From NCBI GenBank assembly GCA_964034945.1, contig OZ035962.1, positions 25,417,030 through 25,481,029 of the forward strand: a stretch of DNA of 64,000 nt, written 5' to 3'. Made by a program: the position numbers and the translations under genes. The stretch's first letter is position 1. Every line of letters begins with the position of its first letter. Shown here piece by piece: positions 21,988 through 33,740 of the stretch. This DNA is from Chrysopilus asiliformis. Taxonomy: Eukaryota > Arthropoda > Insecta > Diptera > Rhagionidae. The notes below the pieces were generated by a model. That model was not told where the DNA came from. It saw nothing but the letters and a program-made list of their open reading frames with translations, and made no database searches.

Positions 21988-22140
21988 GTATTACTGAAAT
22001 AGTTAATTTCAATTTTAAAAATAGTCGAAATCGGTTTTTTCGGATGTTTTTTGCAATAAATTTAACTATTAGTGATAAAATTTGCTATTTTGTGGTTAAA
22101 TTGACTATTTTTGTATTTGAAATCAACGATTTAACCATTT
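21988..22140. repeat. Family G repeat, copy 1
   Basis: Built from phrases of the type aaatagtta, aaaatagtc-aaatcgg and tttaactatt-agt. The same order of phrases recurs at 49700-49870. Ends are not defined. Confidence 0.5.
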
Positions 22141-24467
22141 TAATCTTCAATTTTTAAACTCATTACTAGATTTTCTTTTGTGAAGTACAAAATTCGTTTA
22201 AAAAGGCTTTCAAAAAGTACGAACCCTCAAAAATTTCTCGTATAAATGAAAAATCAAGATGAAAAGACTCAGACACACATTTGTAAAATACTTTTATCTC
22301 AAATATGCATTTTACATTCACAAAAAAATAATTCTTCGTTTGTTGTCTGCATTGAAAGGATTTCTGTCTGCAAGGAATCCTTTTGAAGTCGCATTTTTCC
22401 CAAAAAAAAATTCATGTATGATTTTTGTTTGTTGTTTCATTCATTTTCACATGCTTGTTAAAAAGGAATATTTGAACGTTTTCCGCTTACAAAAATGATT
22501 TCTTCGCAGAAATTATTTAATGTGAATTTTAAACGAAAAGGAAACCACATTTTAGATCATATTTTAATTATAGCTTTTAAGAAAACATAAAAATATGTCG
22601 AGAAAAGTCTTTTTGAGTTTTTTTTATACTATAAATGGTGGTAAAAAATGCTTTTTTCAATTATACAATAGTTTATCGACGACAAACGACTTCTAGTAAT
22701 TTGTTTTTAAATCTCACTGCTATTCAATTAAAATGAAATATCATTTATCGAAATTTAAATTTTCATTTAGTAAACCGTTCGTTTTTTGTTATATACAATA
22801 AAAGATTTAAACCCAAATAGCATCAAAAACGAAAAAGAATGTGCAATTCATTAAAAAAACAGCAACATTGTTGAATCATAATTTATTTATGCTGAACGCT
22901 GGCTGGCAAAAACTTATTGGAAATTATCATAACTTTTTCCTGAACAACGTCTATATTTTTTTCCCATTCAGTGTAGAGATTGGAGTTTCATTCCACTTCT
23001 CCCCTATTTCCGTAAAGTGCAATTCAAATAAATTGTACCTATTAATTTTTGAGAAAAAAGCAAAACGACTGTACACCAATTAAATCATAAAAACGCGCAA
23101 AAAAGAGCATTTCATTGCATTCGTTGCGATTTTCCTGACATCCATGAAATAATTTTTTCATCGGGTTTTTACTACAATGGAGTCCCCGAGGGTAGTACGA
23201 ATTACAGCAGTGTGGAAAATATTTGCTCCAGGATCGAAATTTTATTGTGAAAAACATTTTCATAAATTAACAAAACGTACTGCTCCTTTATATCATGATA
23301 TTTTGTACAAAAAAAGGACTCAATTTCAGCTAAATTATGCAAAAAGTCCTGTAGAGTTATTTTTATATCAAACCCGAAAGTATTTTTTTTTGTGAATGTC
23401 GTTGCTCTTTCGAAAAACATTCCAAACAGTTTTTCAAATTTTCTCAACAAAGGTTAATTTCCCCATTGCATGGTAGCAAAAAAAAACACACACACACTTC
23501 ATTCCATAGCTGTTCGATTTTCGTATTTCTCTCGGAAAATTCAAACCAAGCAAAAATGTCAAAAAGTGAAAAAAGGGGAGAAAATTTCACTACTTTATGA
23601 ATAATGTATTCATATGAAGTTTGAATTCCAAACAACAAACATCCCGTGCGAAGGATCAAAAAGAACTAAAGGACGAGTTTGTGGTGAGTTTTTCACAGCA
23701 ACCAAAGGAAATGTTTTATGATTTGTGGGTGCGCCATTCGGAGATTACATGGAAAAACTGTGAAACTTTTAAGTTGTACGAACAAGACACATTTTGTTCA
23801 AATCGACAAAGGATTTTCTTTTTTCTCAATATGTTGCAAAATGTAAAAAATGGTAAAAAAAATACCAACAAAATGTGGCAAAAACAAACGAAAACTTTTT
23901 CATTGCGGTGGAAATTTTTCATCGTCGAATGTGTAAATAGCTCTTAAAAACCAATTCAATGAGGAAAAAATAGATAAATTCCCCTCATAGTTTTACAAAT
24001 TGTCATGGATATACGATGTGGGCTAATGTGTACATATCGAAAGAATAATATTTTCCTGTCAAGGACTTTTTGATTTTCTGAAAAAAAAAAAAAATGTTGA
24101 AAAAAATATATTTCCCATAATGCATGTGAAAAGTCGGTTCTCTGCACTTTTTAAACCTCTTTTTTTAATTTTTTTTCCATCCTTGGTGGCGATGAGTTTT
24201 CACAACTTTTGATTCTGTTTGCATCCGGGAAAAGTTCAACAGAAAATACTATCATTTGCAGGTGAAATGAAAAAAAAATACATTTTTGAGAATTTTATTT
24301 GCTTTAAAAATTCTGAATCATAAAAGGTAGATTATATGAAAATCTTTAATACGGCAAAAATATTTGAACCTCTTAAAAGTCGATTAAATATCGAAAAAAT
24401 ATTCATCGGTCGTTTTTACTAAAAGAGAGTCATGTTTGTAAAATTTAAGGGAAATTGTGTGTTTAAA
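22141..24467. other. AT-rich non-coding DNA with many chance ORFs
   Basis: No supported gene. The 108-codon ORF at 23621-23947 starts from TTG, overlaps an ORF on the other strand and is low-complexity in Lys/Phe/Asn. A GTGAGT donor at 23685 has no convincing acceptor before it. A short (AC)n tract lies near 23488. Confidence 0.35.
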
Positions 24468-25000
24468 CATAACAAAAGCTATAATTGCCAATCTGGCAAT
24501 CATTGGAGACCCGTATGGTGATATTCGTATCAAAATTCGAACAATTGTACCAAAATTCCACTTTGAAGTCCAACTTTCCAATAAGATTTTTTTAAATTTA
24601 TTCCAATCGGATTTTGATGTATGGGAGTTTTATGTAGAATCATATCCTAAATAACTTTTGTTCTTGGACTTTTTTGATAAGATGCACCGTTTTTGAGATA
24701 TTCGCAAAAATCGTTTTCGTTCGTCCATTTTTGCCCATTAACGAGCATTTTACGAAAAACGGATCTGCGCAAAATTCTAAGTCTCTAGCTCAATCCGTGC
24801 GCCCGCAATCCGCGCCACAGACGGACGGACGGACGGACAGACAGACGGACAGACAGACGGACGGACATGCAGAAATTAATTATTTTTATCATTCTAAATA
24901 CACTGGTGTAATTCATTTTTGTGTGTTATGACGGGATCTTGGCGTTACAAACGGTAAGGCAAAGTTAATACACCCTTTGGTTTCACCATACGGGTATAAA
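24468..25000 (+). mobile_element. DINE-1/Helentron-like element, family A, copy 2
   Basis: Same start, (GACG/GACA)n tract and 3' hairpin (here caCACCC...GGGTATA, one arm mutated) as the copies at 11938 and 41136. It has a small internal deletion relative to them around 24726-24750. Confidence 0.7.
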
Positions 25001-26755
25001 AAGTTGAGCATGCGGGGAGAGAAGGACAGGCGGTTTCTGAAGATCAGCGCACCAGAAAACCCTTAGATTTCTGGATTTTAAAGAAATATTCGAGATCCGC
25101 TTGAAGAAGGAGCCAACCAAAAATGCTTCATGGGGGAAATTAGAAGATTTAGCACAGAACAGGCTTTTTTTTAAAGTTAAACCCCTTCCGAAAATGGGAG
25201 AAATTATGCCACTCGTTCCGTCTCTTCCAAACTTATTTTTCCATTTTCTCGAACACGAATCATTTTTTTTTTTTTTTCAAAAATTTGGGTTGCAACAAAT
25301 CCATGTAAAACTGTAGGTGCAGACAGGGCCATATCTTGCCGAAATCTTTTGCAGTTTTTTAAGTTTTTCAATCATGAGCTCCATATTTTTTTCTCTTAAA
25401 TTTTGAGATATTATTTATCAAAAAGTTTTACCTGCAAGCTGACCGAAGAAAAAATTGAACTGATATTTTGAGAAATTTCTTTTTTGTGACTATAGAGAGG
25501 CAAGACTATAGAGAAGCCGAGAAAACCGTACAAATGTCGCAACTCCATTCACGACTGGCAGTCTATATAAAACAGTAAATGCTGAAGCGGTAAAGTTGAA
25601 AATCAGTTGGAAATCTATCCGCAATTGAAGAAAAATATCTTCAAGAACCGCGAAATTTTATTTAAAACTTACTAAATGTTCAAAATTATCCATTCCGTCC
25701 AACCCACAATTTTATTGTTCCTTCGAACCTAAAACCACAACAAGAATCAATGCCTAAGAAAATTCTTACAAATAATTTATAGACGCAATAAAATTTCAAA
25801 CCTCAATTTTCACATTGACTTCAAAGTCCAATGAATTTTCACCAAAAAAAAAGGACTAAAGGAAAAAATCACTTTAATCGCATCATCAAAGCTGGATAAC
25901 CCCAATTGGTAGTAAAACTTCAATGAAAATCATCTAAATGTAGCGTAACATTGTGAGATATTGAAAATGAACAAAAAGACGAAAAAAAAATGAAAAATTT
26001 AAGGGAAATTGTAAGTTGAAAAGGATCCAAAGAGGAAAATGAAGTGGCAACATTCAGGAAATTCTCTTTGTACATTGGACGCACGCACACATACACCAAT
26101 ATCGAAAGTAAACCTTTAAATGGAATTCTAAATAAAGTCAGCTCCCATTCCAGGAATCTTCCCGTTCACCCTTGATAAAGGAATAAAAATGTAAAAGGAA
26201 ATAAAAAGAGTGAAAGTAAAATAAAAAAAGTAAAATGTCACAAAAAGACGAACGAAACGGAAAAATGTGTTAGAAAAATGGAAAAGCTTTTCGATCGATG
26301 TCAATTGAATTTGATCGAAATTTTGACTCGTGAAAATAGCATCGGACCAATCTAATCACAGACTCATCACAGTCCTTTTGTATGTTGCGTTATTATATCT
26401 GTTACGATATATATATATATAAGAAGAATACAGTAGAATCGTGAAAAAAATCGTGGAAAACAATTGGCTAGTGACAATAGTTTAGGGAAATGGTAAACCT
26501 TTGATTGCGATATCATCGTTGAAATTCAAAAATTGATTGTTTGTGAAATGTTGAAAAGACTGCTTATAAAATACGTTACAAGAATTTTAGGTTGTTCGAA
26601 TTTTTGGCTTTTCGATGCCCCTCTCCCCCTTATTAAAACTTTTCCCCATTTTTGGTATGGACACTACCGCAAACCCTTCCACCCCTTATAAATGTGATGT
26701 GTTTATTAACAGACCCCGATGGCTAGTTTTAACTAAATATTTGTGCAATTTACCT
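25001..26755. other. AT-rich non-coding DNA
   Basis: No supported gene. A short (AT)n run occurs near 26407. No repeat shared with the rest of the window. Confidence 0.4.
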
Positions 26756-26935
26756 CAAAACTCAAAAATGTTCGTCCGCGGCGCATTTCTTCAGAACTGC
26801 TTCCAGCGGATTTTTCTTTAAAACAAATCACCTACTCCGTTAAGTAATTTTCAAAAATGGGATGTTTGTTTTTGAAAGTTTTCCTGTGGCGCAATTTTTG
26901 TTGTATTTTGTAAACATAAAACACCCGTAACATTT
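26756..26935. mobile_element. H-family fragment
   Basis: Contains gtccgcggcgcatttcttca and cctgtggcgcaatttttgtt plus the phrase cataaaacacccgtaac, also found in the 7667 and 18600 copies. Confidence 0.45.
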
Positions 26936-27644
26936 TTTTAAAAATCACAAACAAAAATTGGACCTCTGTTCCCTCTTACCGGGCTTTCAAAATTTTCACG
27001 AATAATTTCGAAGCATTTGCCTCACACCTCCCCCTGCCCTCTCTGCACCTCGCTCTCCATTGGTTATCAGTTTCGGATTCACAGAAAAAAAAATATAGTC
27101 AACATATCCAAAAACCACATAACCAATGAAATTTTCGCGAACCAAAACCAGAACCAAATTTTAAAATTTAAGGAACCAAAAACAAACTTCTCTGACAAAA
27201 ATTCTTGCTAACAACATTCTAAGGAAACTTCTGAAACTGTAAATCGAGGGTCCTTCTGTATGTGCCAAAGGTGCGTATATTTGTATATCCGACATTTCCT
27301 AATATACATATAGGTAGTGCTTACCACTAACCATGACCATGCGAAGAAGAAGAAAAAAATCTGAAAAACTTCATCCGCTCGGTTGGCATTTTGAAACGAT
27401 TACAATTCAATCAAAACAAAAAAAAAATAATCGATTCCTGGTAAAAAGGAAATTCAATTAAAAAAAGGAAGAAATGAAATACTTGCCAATAATGTCTTCC
27501 CTCATTCGAAGTTCATCCACACACACACACCCGCACTTCAGTCCCGTTCTCGGTTAAATCCAATAATGTAACATATTGACAACAGGAGTTTTGGTTTTTG
27601 GGGACACAATGATTTCAGGAACTGGAAAATAAAGTCAAACTCAC
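26936..27644. other. Non-coding DNA
   Basis: No supported gene; several short unrelated low-complexity runs (poly-A near 27418, (CA)n near 27520). Confidence 0.35.
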
Positions 27645-27743
27645 CGGGTAACTTGTAACCGACGGAACCATCATGCGGATGAACAGAACAGAACAGAACA
27701 GAACGGAGGGGCACAGGGGAGAATGGAACAATCCGTTTATATA
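27645..27743 (-). other. Possible minus-strand first exon with TATA box
   Basis: On the minus strand, TATATAAA (27743-27736) lies about 60 bases before ATGATG (from 27674). Ten open codons (MMVPSVTSYP) lead to a good donor GTGAGT at 27644. A (GTTCT)n tract lies between TATA and ATG. The order TATA, leader, ATG, donor is right for a first coding exon, but no second exon was found to its left, so this stays speculative. Confidence 0.18.
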
Positions 27744-28187
27744 GTATAATGGTAACCACAGTATGGGTATTATTGCTATTGGCCATACTTTGTCCATTAA
27801 CCCTCAATTCCCTGTTATATGAACCAGAGGAATAAGGTTGGCCAACAGATTACCGTATTGTCGTCTCCTCGCATAAATAGATTTACATATATAAGAAACG
27901 TGAGTTGGGTCACATATTTTGTATGTCCCCATGGTACTAACAATGATCCCAGTTTCCTCATGCAGACCATATAGGGATCTCCGATAGGGACGCAAACCAA
28001 CGTAGAGGTGAGATCCTTTCAAATTGACTTCCGTCCTGGTATTTATCGGTAGAGATTTTCGCCATAGGTAGCCTCAAGTCAAGGCTCTATGCCTCATACC
28101 ATAATCGAATGACTGTGCATGACAGAAAGATTTGTCGAGCGATGTCCTTTTTTCTCCTACTACTATCTGGCAGGATTCTGTGTATGA

Positions 28188-28430
28188 ATGAATGACCTGG
28201 AAGTCAATATAAAACTTGCAAAGTCAATTGAAGAACATGCAAGGCTACTTGCTGCTCCTGGAGTGGATCGGCTGGAATACCTGGCTGAGTTCTACAAGGA
28301 CCTATCGGAGGCTGGCTGTTGGCAATGGATGGAAGGAAAGTGGCCATTTATTCATAGCCATTACGAACTCTATAAATCTGTCAAGTCTCCGAACAATCGA
28401 GAGGGTAAATGGGTGGTGGTTCAACTTTAG
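28188..28430 (+). CDS. Unassigned 80-codon ORF, possibly a gene fragment
   Basis: The ORF begins MNDLEVNIKLAKSIEEHARL and contains aromatic and charged blocks (AEFYKDLSEAGCWQW). It lies in a patch of higher GC and sits 14 bases after a strong acceptor (pyrimidine tract ending GGCAG at 28173). However, all three frames close within those 14 bases, so the ATG at 28188 must be the start if it is read. A small uORF (ATG at 28184) precedes it. A second frame (28216-28476) is also open. It may be a decayed exon or a fragment of a mobile element. No family is recognised. Confidence 0.25.
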   Translation: MNDLEVNIKLAKSIEEHARLLAAPGVDRLEYLAEFYKDLSEAGCWQWMEGKWPFIHSHYELYKSVKSPNNREGKWVVVQL

Positions 28431-28752
28431 CTCAGGACTAACCACATGGAGGGACTTAGGAAAATACGGAGTCTAGAAGGGGTATTGAACAAAAAAAAAC
28501 AAACGACCCTGATGCCTTTTTTTGGTGGCATATGATTTACGTGGATGGATGGATGGGAAAGGGGGATAATCGGATATATTCATCGTACATAAAGCATAAG
28601 TAAAAGGCGAACAAAATAGCAGTTGAATCGAGGGAACCATTCTTTTATGCTTGAAATTGCTCCCATATGGATTCATATGAATTTAGGGCTCCCGGATATT
28701 TTCTACATGTCCATATCGCTAATTTATATGTAAGTCTGGAATTTGCCTATAC

Positions 28753-29285
28753 ATATGGTGACCATATTTTTTGCGTGAACCCATGGCAGATTGTCGGTGG
28801 AGAGCGGGGAAGACAAAGTGCGACGAAATTTTTAATGCTTTGAAGTTATTCATGTGGAACTTTTGAAAGCACCTTCTTTTTTGAATGTTTATTTTTTGCA
28901 AATTTCATGGGTATATATAAGAAATGTCATGGGTATATATAAAAAATGTCATGGGTATATATAAGAAATGTCATTGGTATTTTATCGTATTTTATATAAC
29001 AAAAATTTCGCCGCAGGCAAAACTTTTCGAAACAAACATTCCATTATTGAAATTTTTTAGTGAAATGCGCCGCAGGTGAATTTTTTCAAAGAAAAATGCG
29101 CTAGAGGCAGTAATTTCAGTGGAAACTGCGCCTCAAGTGAATATTTTTGGGTTTCGAGGTCGATTTCTTTAGCGATTAAAAAATAACAACACTAGATTGC
29201 ATAATTCCGAGACAAAAGTTTTGTTCCCAAGGCAATATGCCTGAATCCGGACTGCCTACCATTCCGGGACGTATGGTCACCCTAC
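28753..29285. mobile_element. H-family element, near complete
   Basis: The left end reads atggtgaccatattttttgc and the right end gggacgtatggtcacccta, an inverted pair. The right half holds four spaced GC words (ttcgccgcaggcaaa, atgcgccgcaggtgaa, atgcgctagaggca, ctgcgcctcaagtgaa) and phrases attgcataattccgagacaa. This copy best shows the family layout. Confidence 0.6.
28906..28980. repeat. 22-bp tandem repeat, 3.4 units
   Basis: Unit catgggtatatataagaaat plus gt, starting at 28906, 28928 and 28950, with a partial unit at 28972. It lies inside the H-family copy. Confidence 0.85.
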
Positions 29286-30570
29286 CTATAACACAACTTA
29301 CGATTTTGTTACCCGGTTATAAATGCGAATCGGGGGTAGATGTGCATGTTATTTAAATTTATGAAGCGAAAATGGATAACACGCAGAAGGGTACCAGAAA
29401 GTTCTTTTCTTCTTATTTTACACCATTTCCATTCGGTTTCAGTCAGTTTTGTAATGTTTTGTTACTAACCATCGCTCCACTTCAAAAATCCTTTCGTCCT
29501 TTCCGTTTCCCATTCATTGTTAGGTTATACTCCGGCATTGCTTCCTATAGTGTGCTTTTCACTTTAACCTGACGCCCGTCTGCTTGCTGAGAACTCAGCC
29601 GAAAAAAAAACATAGAAAAAGGGATAAAAATTCCAGAAATGGTAAACCGAGCTTGACTATTGTTCCATTCACATTAAGCATATTTCTCCAAATGCCACCA
29701 CCAACACCATAAAATCCCCTAAAAATAAAATAAAATAAGAACAACATTTTGAAACAATGGTAAAATGGCTGAAAAGAATTTATTATATATGCCGTTCACT
29801 GCTTCACCCATGAAACTTAAGTAAAATTTAATGTTTTAAATAATGTCCATGGTGTTTGCTGCTGCTTATGCTATTCGCATATAACATAAGCATTATCCCG
29901 GAATTTTAACACTTTATAAGTTTGTTGTAGACATGCATGTAGTGTTTCTCGGCTTGGGAGTGTGTGATTTGAGAATTTCCCTTTATTTTCACACTGACAT
30001 GTGTCTTTTTATTGAGGGTTCCAGATGTGATAGAAAATTTATGTCTAAGAATTCAACATAAAAAATATTCTCATCGGTTATAGACACGGAGATGAAATTT
30101 TAATCTGTTTAATGTTGTATTTTAATGATAATGGAATGGAAAGTTGATGTCGCAAAAAAATTTTTCACAGAGCAGAAAATCTTTAAACGGGTTAAAAATT
30201 TGTGTATATAAATTATATATTATGCATTTACGAGCAGATTTTACATAAATTACACTTGCGGACATCAACAAAAAAAAACTTTAACCACGTCGCGACGCCG
30301 GAGAAATATTAGAGAATTGTGCAAAATTTTATAAGTCCTCTAAGTAACGGATGGTTCATTATGGGTTTTCAAATATTGCAGCATTCCCAAGTGGACAAAT
30401 TTGCGGAAATTCATAAGGAAAAAATTATGTTTAACTAAAATGACGGCTTTTTAAAAAAAATTCGAGAAAAAAGCCGTTAGATTTCAAACAATTTAACGGT
30501 TAGAAAAAGAATTAAAGGTTATCTATATTTTTGCCTTCTGCCTTCTGCCTTAAACCAATATATTTTACCG
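29286..30570. other. AT-rich non-coding DNA
   Basis: No supported gene or shared repeat. Confidence 0.4.
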
Positions 30571-30692
30571 TTATCGAGATATTTCTAATTTTGTCAAACA
30601 AAAATTCATATTTTTGTTCATACAAAAATTCATATGTTTGTTCATACAAAAATTCATATTTTTGTTTGACAAAATTAGAAATATCTCGATAA
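30571..30692. repeat. Perfect 35-bp inverted repeat around a tandem core
   Basis: The arms 30571-30605 and 30658-30692 are exact reverse complements (start ttatcgagatatttctaatt). The 52-bp centre is made of a 24-bp unit (ttcatacaaaaattcata with flanking t/g) repeated two to three times. DNA or RNA of this stretch would form a long stable hairpin. Confidence 0.85.
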
Positions 30693-30778
30693 GAAATATC
30701 TCGGTAGAAAAAACGTTCACTAAATATTCAAAATATATTATATTCTACTGGGAGTTTCTGGTACCATATTTATTGCCC

Positions 30779-31012
30779 TCAGGCGTCGAATTTCAGACCA
30801 ATCGGATCGGTAGTTTTCCCGCGAAGAAGTAATATAGAGGAAAAACCGTGCTTCGAATTCACTTTACTCCCTCCTCTCACTTCCCCCACCATTCTTAATA
30901 TATATATATTGGAACCAGACCCACAGCGAACATCTATGCCAAATTTGAGGTCAATCGGATCAGCCATTTCACGTGAAAGAGGAACAGACAGACACCAGCT
31001 CATTTTTATGAT
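30779..31012 (-). mobile_element. Truncated Helitron, family C
   Basis: Same internal phrases as 1322-1706 in the reverse orientation (gaccaatcggatcggtagtt, gtgaaagaggaacagacaga, ctcatttttat). The 3' hairpin end and part of the 5' end are missing. Confidence 0.65.
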
Positions 31013-33445
31013 AAAAACTTACACTTACTGTATCGAAAATGTTGAACCATTTATTCTACTTCAATTCTAATAGCACTATAGCCAAAGTTTTTCTGACTCT
31101 AGCAGTTTTATCATTCATGGTTTGAACTGTCTCTGGTTCGATATTTCTGTAAACCTTTGACATTTCGAAGATGTTTCATCCATCCTAGATCACTCAACAA
31201 TTTCCAAGAAAAACCTAATTAAACAATATAATTGCCTAAAACTTGGAAAATGGCATTCTTGTTTTTGTCGTGTTTTTCCTAAAAAATTCTCGGAATAAAG
31301 TTCAAAGTTTTTTTTTCGGTAGCATGAAAAAAACGTAAACGCCCGAAGACTTCCTAGTTGAAAACAAAATACGAATTTGTATTGTGCTCCTAGCTAAGCT
31401 TGAAGCCCATAAAGATTGAATTTATTAAAAAAATTAACTTAAAAATAGAAAATTAATTGCGAAAAAAAAACGATGGAACAATTAACTCAATTAAGATTTC
31501 CGTAAATTAACATTTGTTACAAGACATCTTTATCATGATCATCAGCGTATTTCATTGAGATCTCCGTTAAAAACGTTTTCAGCCCTTTTCCGGACAACCA
31601 CTGATGACCATTGAAATTAACCGCAAACGAAAGTTGTGAAACTCTCCAGAGTTATAGCTTTATAGATATTTTCGTGTAACATGTAAAAAATATACTCTGT
31701 ATTAACTGTTGTAGTACCGAACCTCGATTACACCACAGGAATCTGAAATGGAAAAAGATCTTAAAAATTTTACACCCTGAACCTAAAGCAGTTTTGCTTT
31801 AAATTATTTTTCACGTTCATGGATTAAATTTAAGCTTTCCGTGACCAACGGAACAAAAAAAAATTGCGGAAAAACACGATGGAAGAAAATGAAGACCCTT
31901 CCTTGAATGTTGAACCAGATTTTCTTTTTGTACTTTTATTGAGTATACCATCTCGAAAATACCATGGAAAAACCATCAGATGGGCATTAGAGCTATAGCC
32001 GGAGGACAGAAATACGATAGACTTGAATTTTCTTCAGGGAAAAACAAAAGATTTTTTCCTAGTTTGTTCTGTTTTAAAAGACTTTTGGAAAAAAAACGGA
32101 AGTAAAAAGGGAAAACTTGAGGAAAAACGGATGATAGAACATGATTAAAAGGACAAGAGAACGTTTCTTGGACGATATAGCGATGAGGTGTTAGTTTGTG
32201 TCCAAAAAGAAGGACGAATCTGTATTTGTATTGAAATGGTGTCGTGCGATGGAAAATTCCTAATGAAGTTTGAGTACGGGAGTCGTTTTTTTTTTGAAAC
32301 CGGAATCGACAAGGAAGACAAAATGGGAATGTAATTGTGATAATGAACCGAATGCTCTTTAAGAATGGTTAAAGGATAAAGGAAACAAGGAAAAGGAACT
32401 CTTAGTGAAACCTCCGACAGGAATAAAAACTCACACACAAACACACCATGACAAGTGGAAGAAAGAGATGAAGTTTTCATCAGGAAACTCAAGTAATAGG
32501 GAAAAAAATTGGGAATCCCCTATTTAAGGAACAAACAGAAACTTATTGAATGTAATGATCAGAGGAGTTTTCGTTTTCATTTTCATTTTCATTCTCATTT
32601 TCCTGTTCCCTTTGTAAGATTGTAATTGGACACTGTTTACGAGAAAAGCTTTTACCCATCATCCCTCATCGACCGACAATGCGGTAGAATTTACCGTCGA
32701 CTCTATGCGAATATTAGATACCAATGTGAAACTTATTTGTAGCGAAAATACTGTGGGAAAATCGAAGGGCGGAACGGTCAATTTGATGATTACAACCAAG
32801 GGTAATTTTATAGGAAAAACAGAAAGACCTTACGTATTTCGACAACTCACGATATTATTATGTGGGATAGGGAATTTCCTGTTTTTCGGTGTAATTAAAC
32901 AAGTTCCGAAAAAAATCAGCAAATAATTCTTAATTTTTGGTGAGTGCTTGGGACATAGAATGGTGTAATGGCATACTTCCGTTTCCATTTCACTTCTTTA
33001 ACATTTTACTTGTATTTTACTTTACACACACACACATACAAACAAACTGGCATTAAACCATAGAAGTGTAGAAACAATGCTTTTATGAACTTTTAAGAGT
33101 TATCATTTATGTTATTGTTGTAAGCATACTCGAATAGCATTAAACTTACTTGGCAATTTATTTTATTATCGTACTACCATCATGGCATATAAGTCAGTGT
33201 TAAAACATTTTATATCAGCTTTAGTTAGGTTTAATTTTTGTTACCGTCATAACATGACTAGTTACTCTTGAGGATTTTTTTTTGTGACGTTATTAAAGTT
33301 AATTAAGTAAAATTGGATAATTTATCCTTTTAGTTAAATTAAATATCGTTTTTTTTATTGTTATAGTGACAAAAATATTAACATAATTGAAGAGTAAACA
33401 TTTCAGCGTTGCTATTCGTCCTTTTAATACGACTCAAATTTTTCA
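31013..33445. other. AT-rich non-coding DNA
   Basis: No supported gene. The 115-codon minus ORF at 32145-32492 and the 73-codon + ORF at 32705-32926 lack domains and splice signals. A short (ATTTTC)n tract lies at about 32576-32600. Confidence 0.35.
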
Positions 33446-33740
33446 ATACGACTAGACTGGAGAAAATGGCAAAACAGTGTTTCGTTTAAATGGGGGGAGG
33501 GAAAAAGGAACAGTCCGATCTTGTCCATTCAATAACTTAGCCTTGCTATTTACTAGAAACGCATCCGTACAAAATTTCAAGCCTCTAGCTCAATCCTTTT
33601 GAAAGTTTTGGTGTTCACGGGAAGACGGACAGATAGACAGATTAAATCAAAATCTTTTGTCATACCAAACACCCTGATTTTTGTGGCCGACAATGCGTTA
33701 CAAATATGGCCGCCGACCAAAAAAAATGTTAAATCAAGCA
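33446..33740 (+). mobile_element. Family B fragment
   Basis: Shares aatttcaagcctctagctca, then gacggacagatagacaga and atcaaaatcttttgtcat with the family B copy at 52615-53460. The 5' part is missing. Confidence 0.5.

Noticed and set aside
23621..23947. 108-codon + ORF with a GTGAGT donor inside
   Set aside because: Non-ATG start, low-complexity residues and no acceptor; the opposite strand is open as well.
26407..26450. cagtagaatcg after an (AT)n run, resembling a pogo end
   Set aside because: Only the first 11 bases match the element at 46555 and there is no second end.
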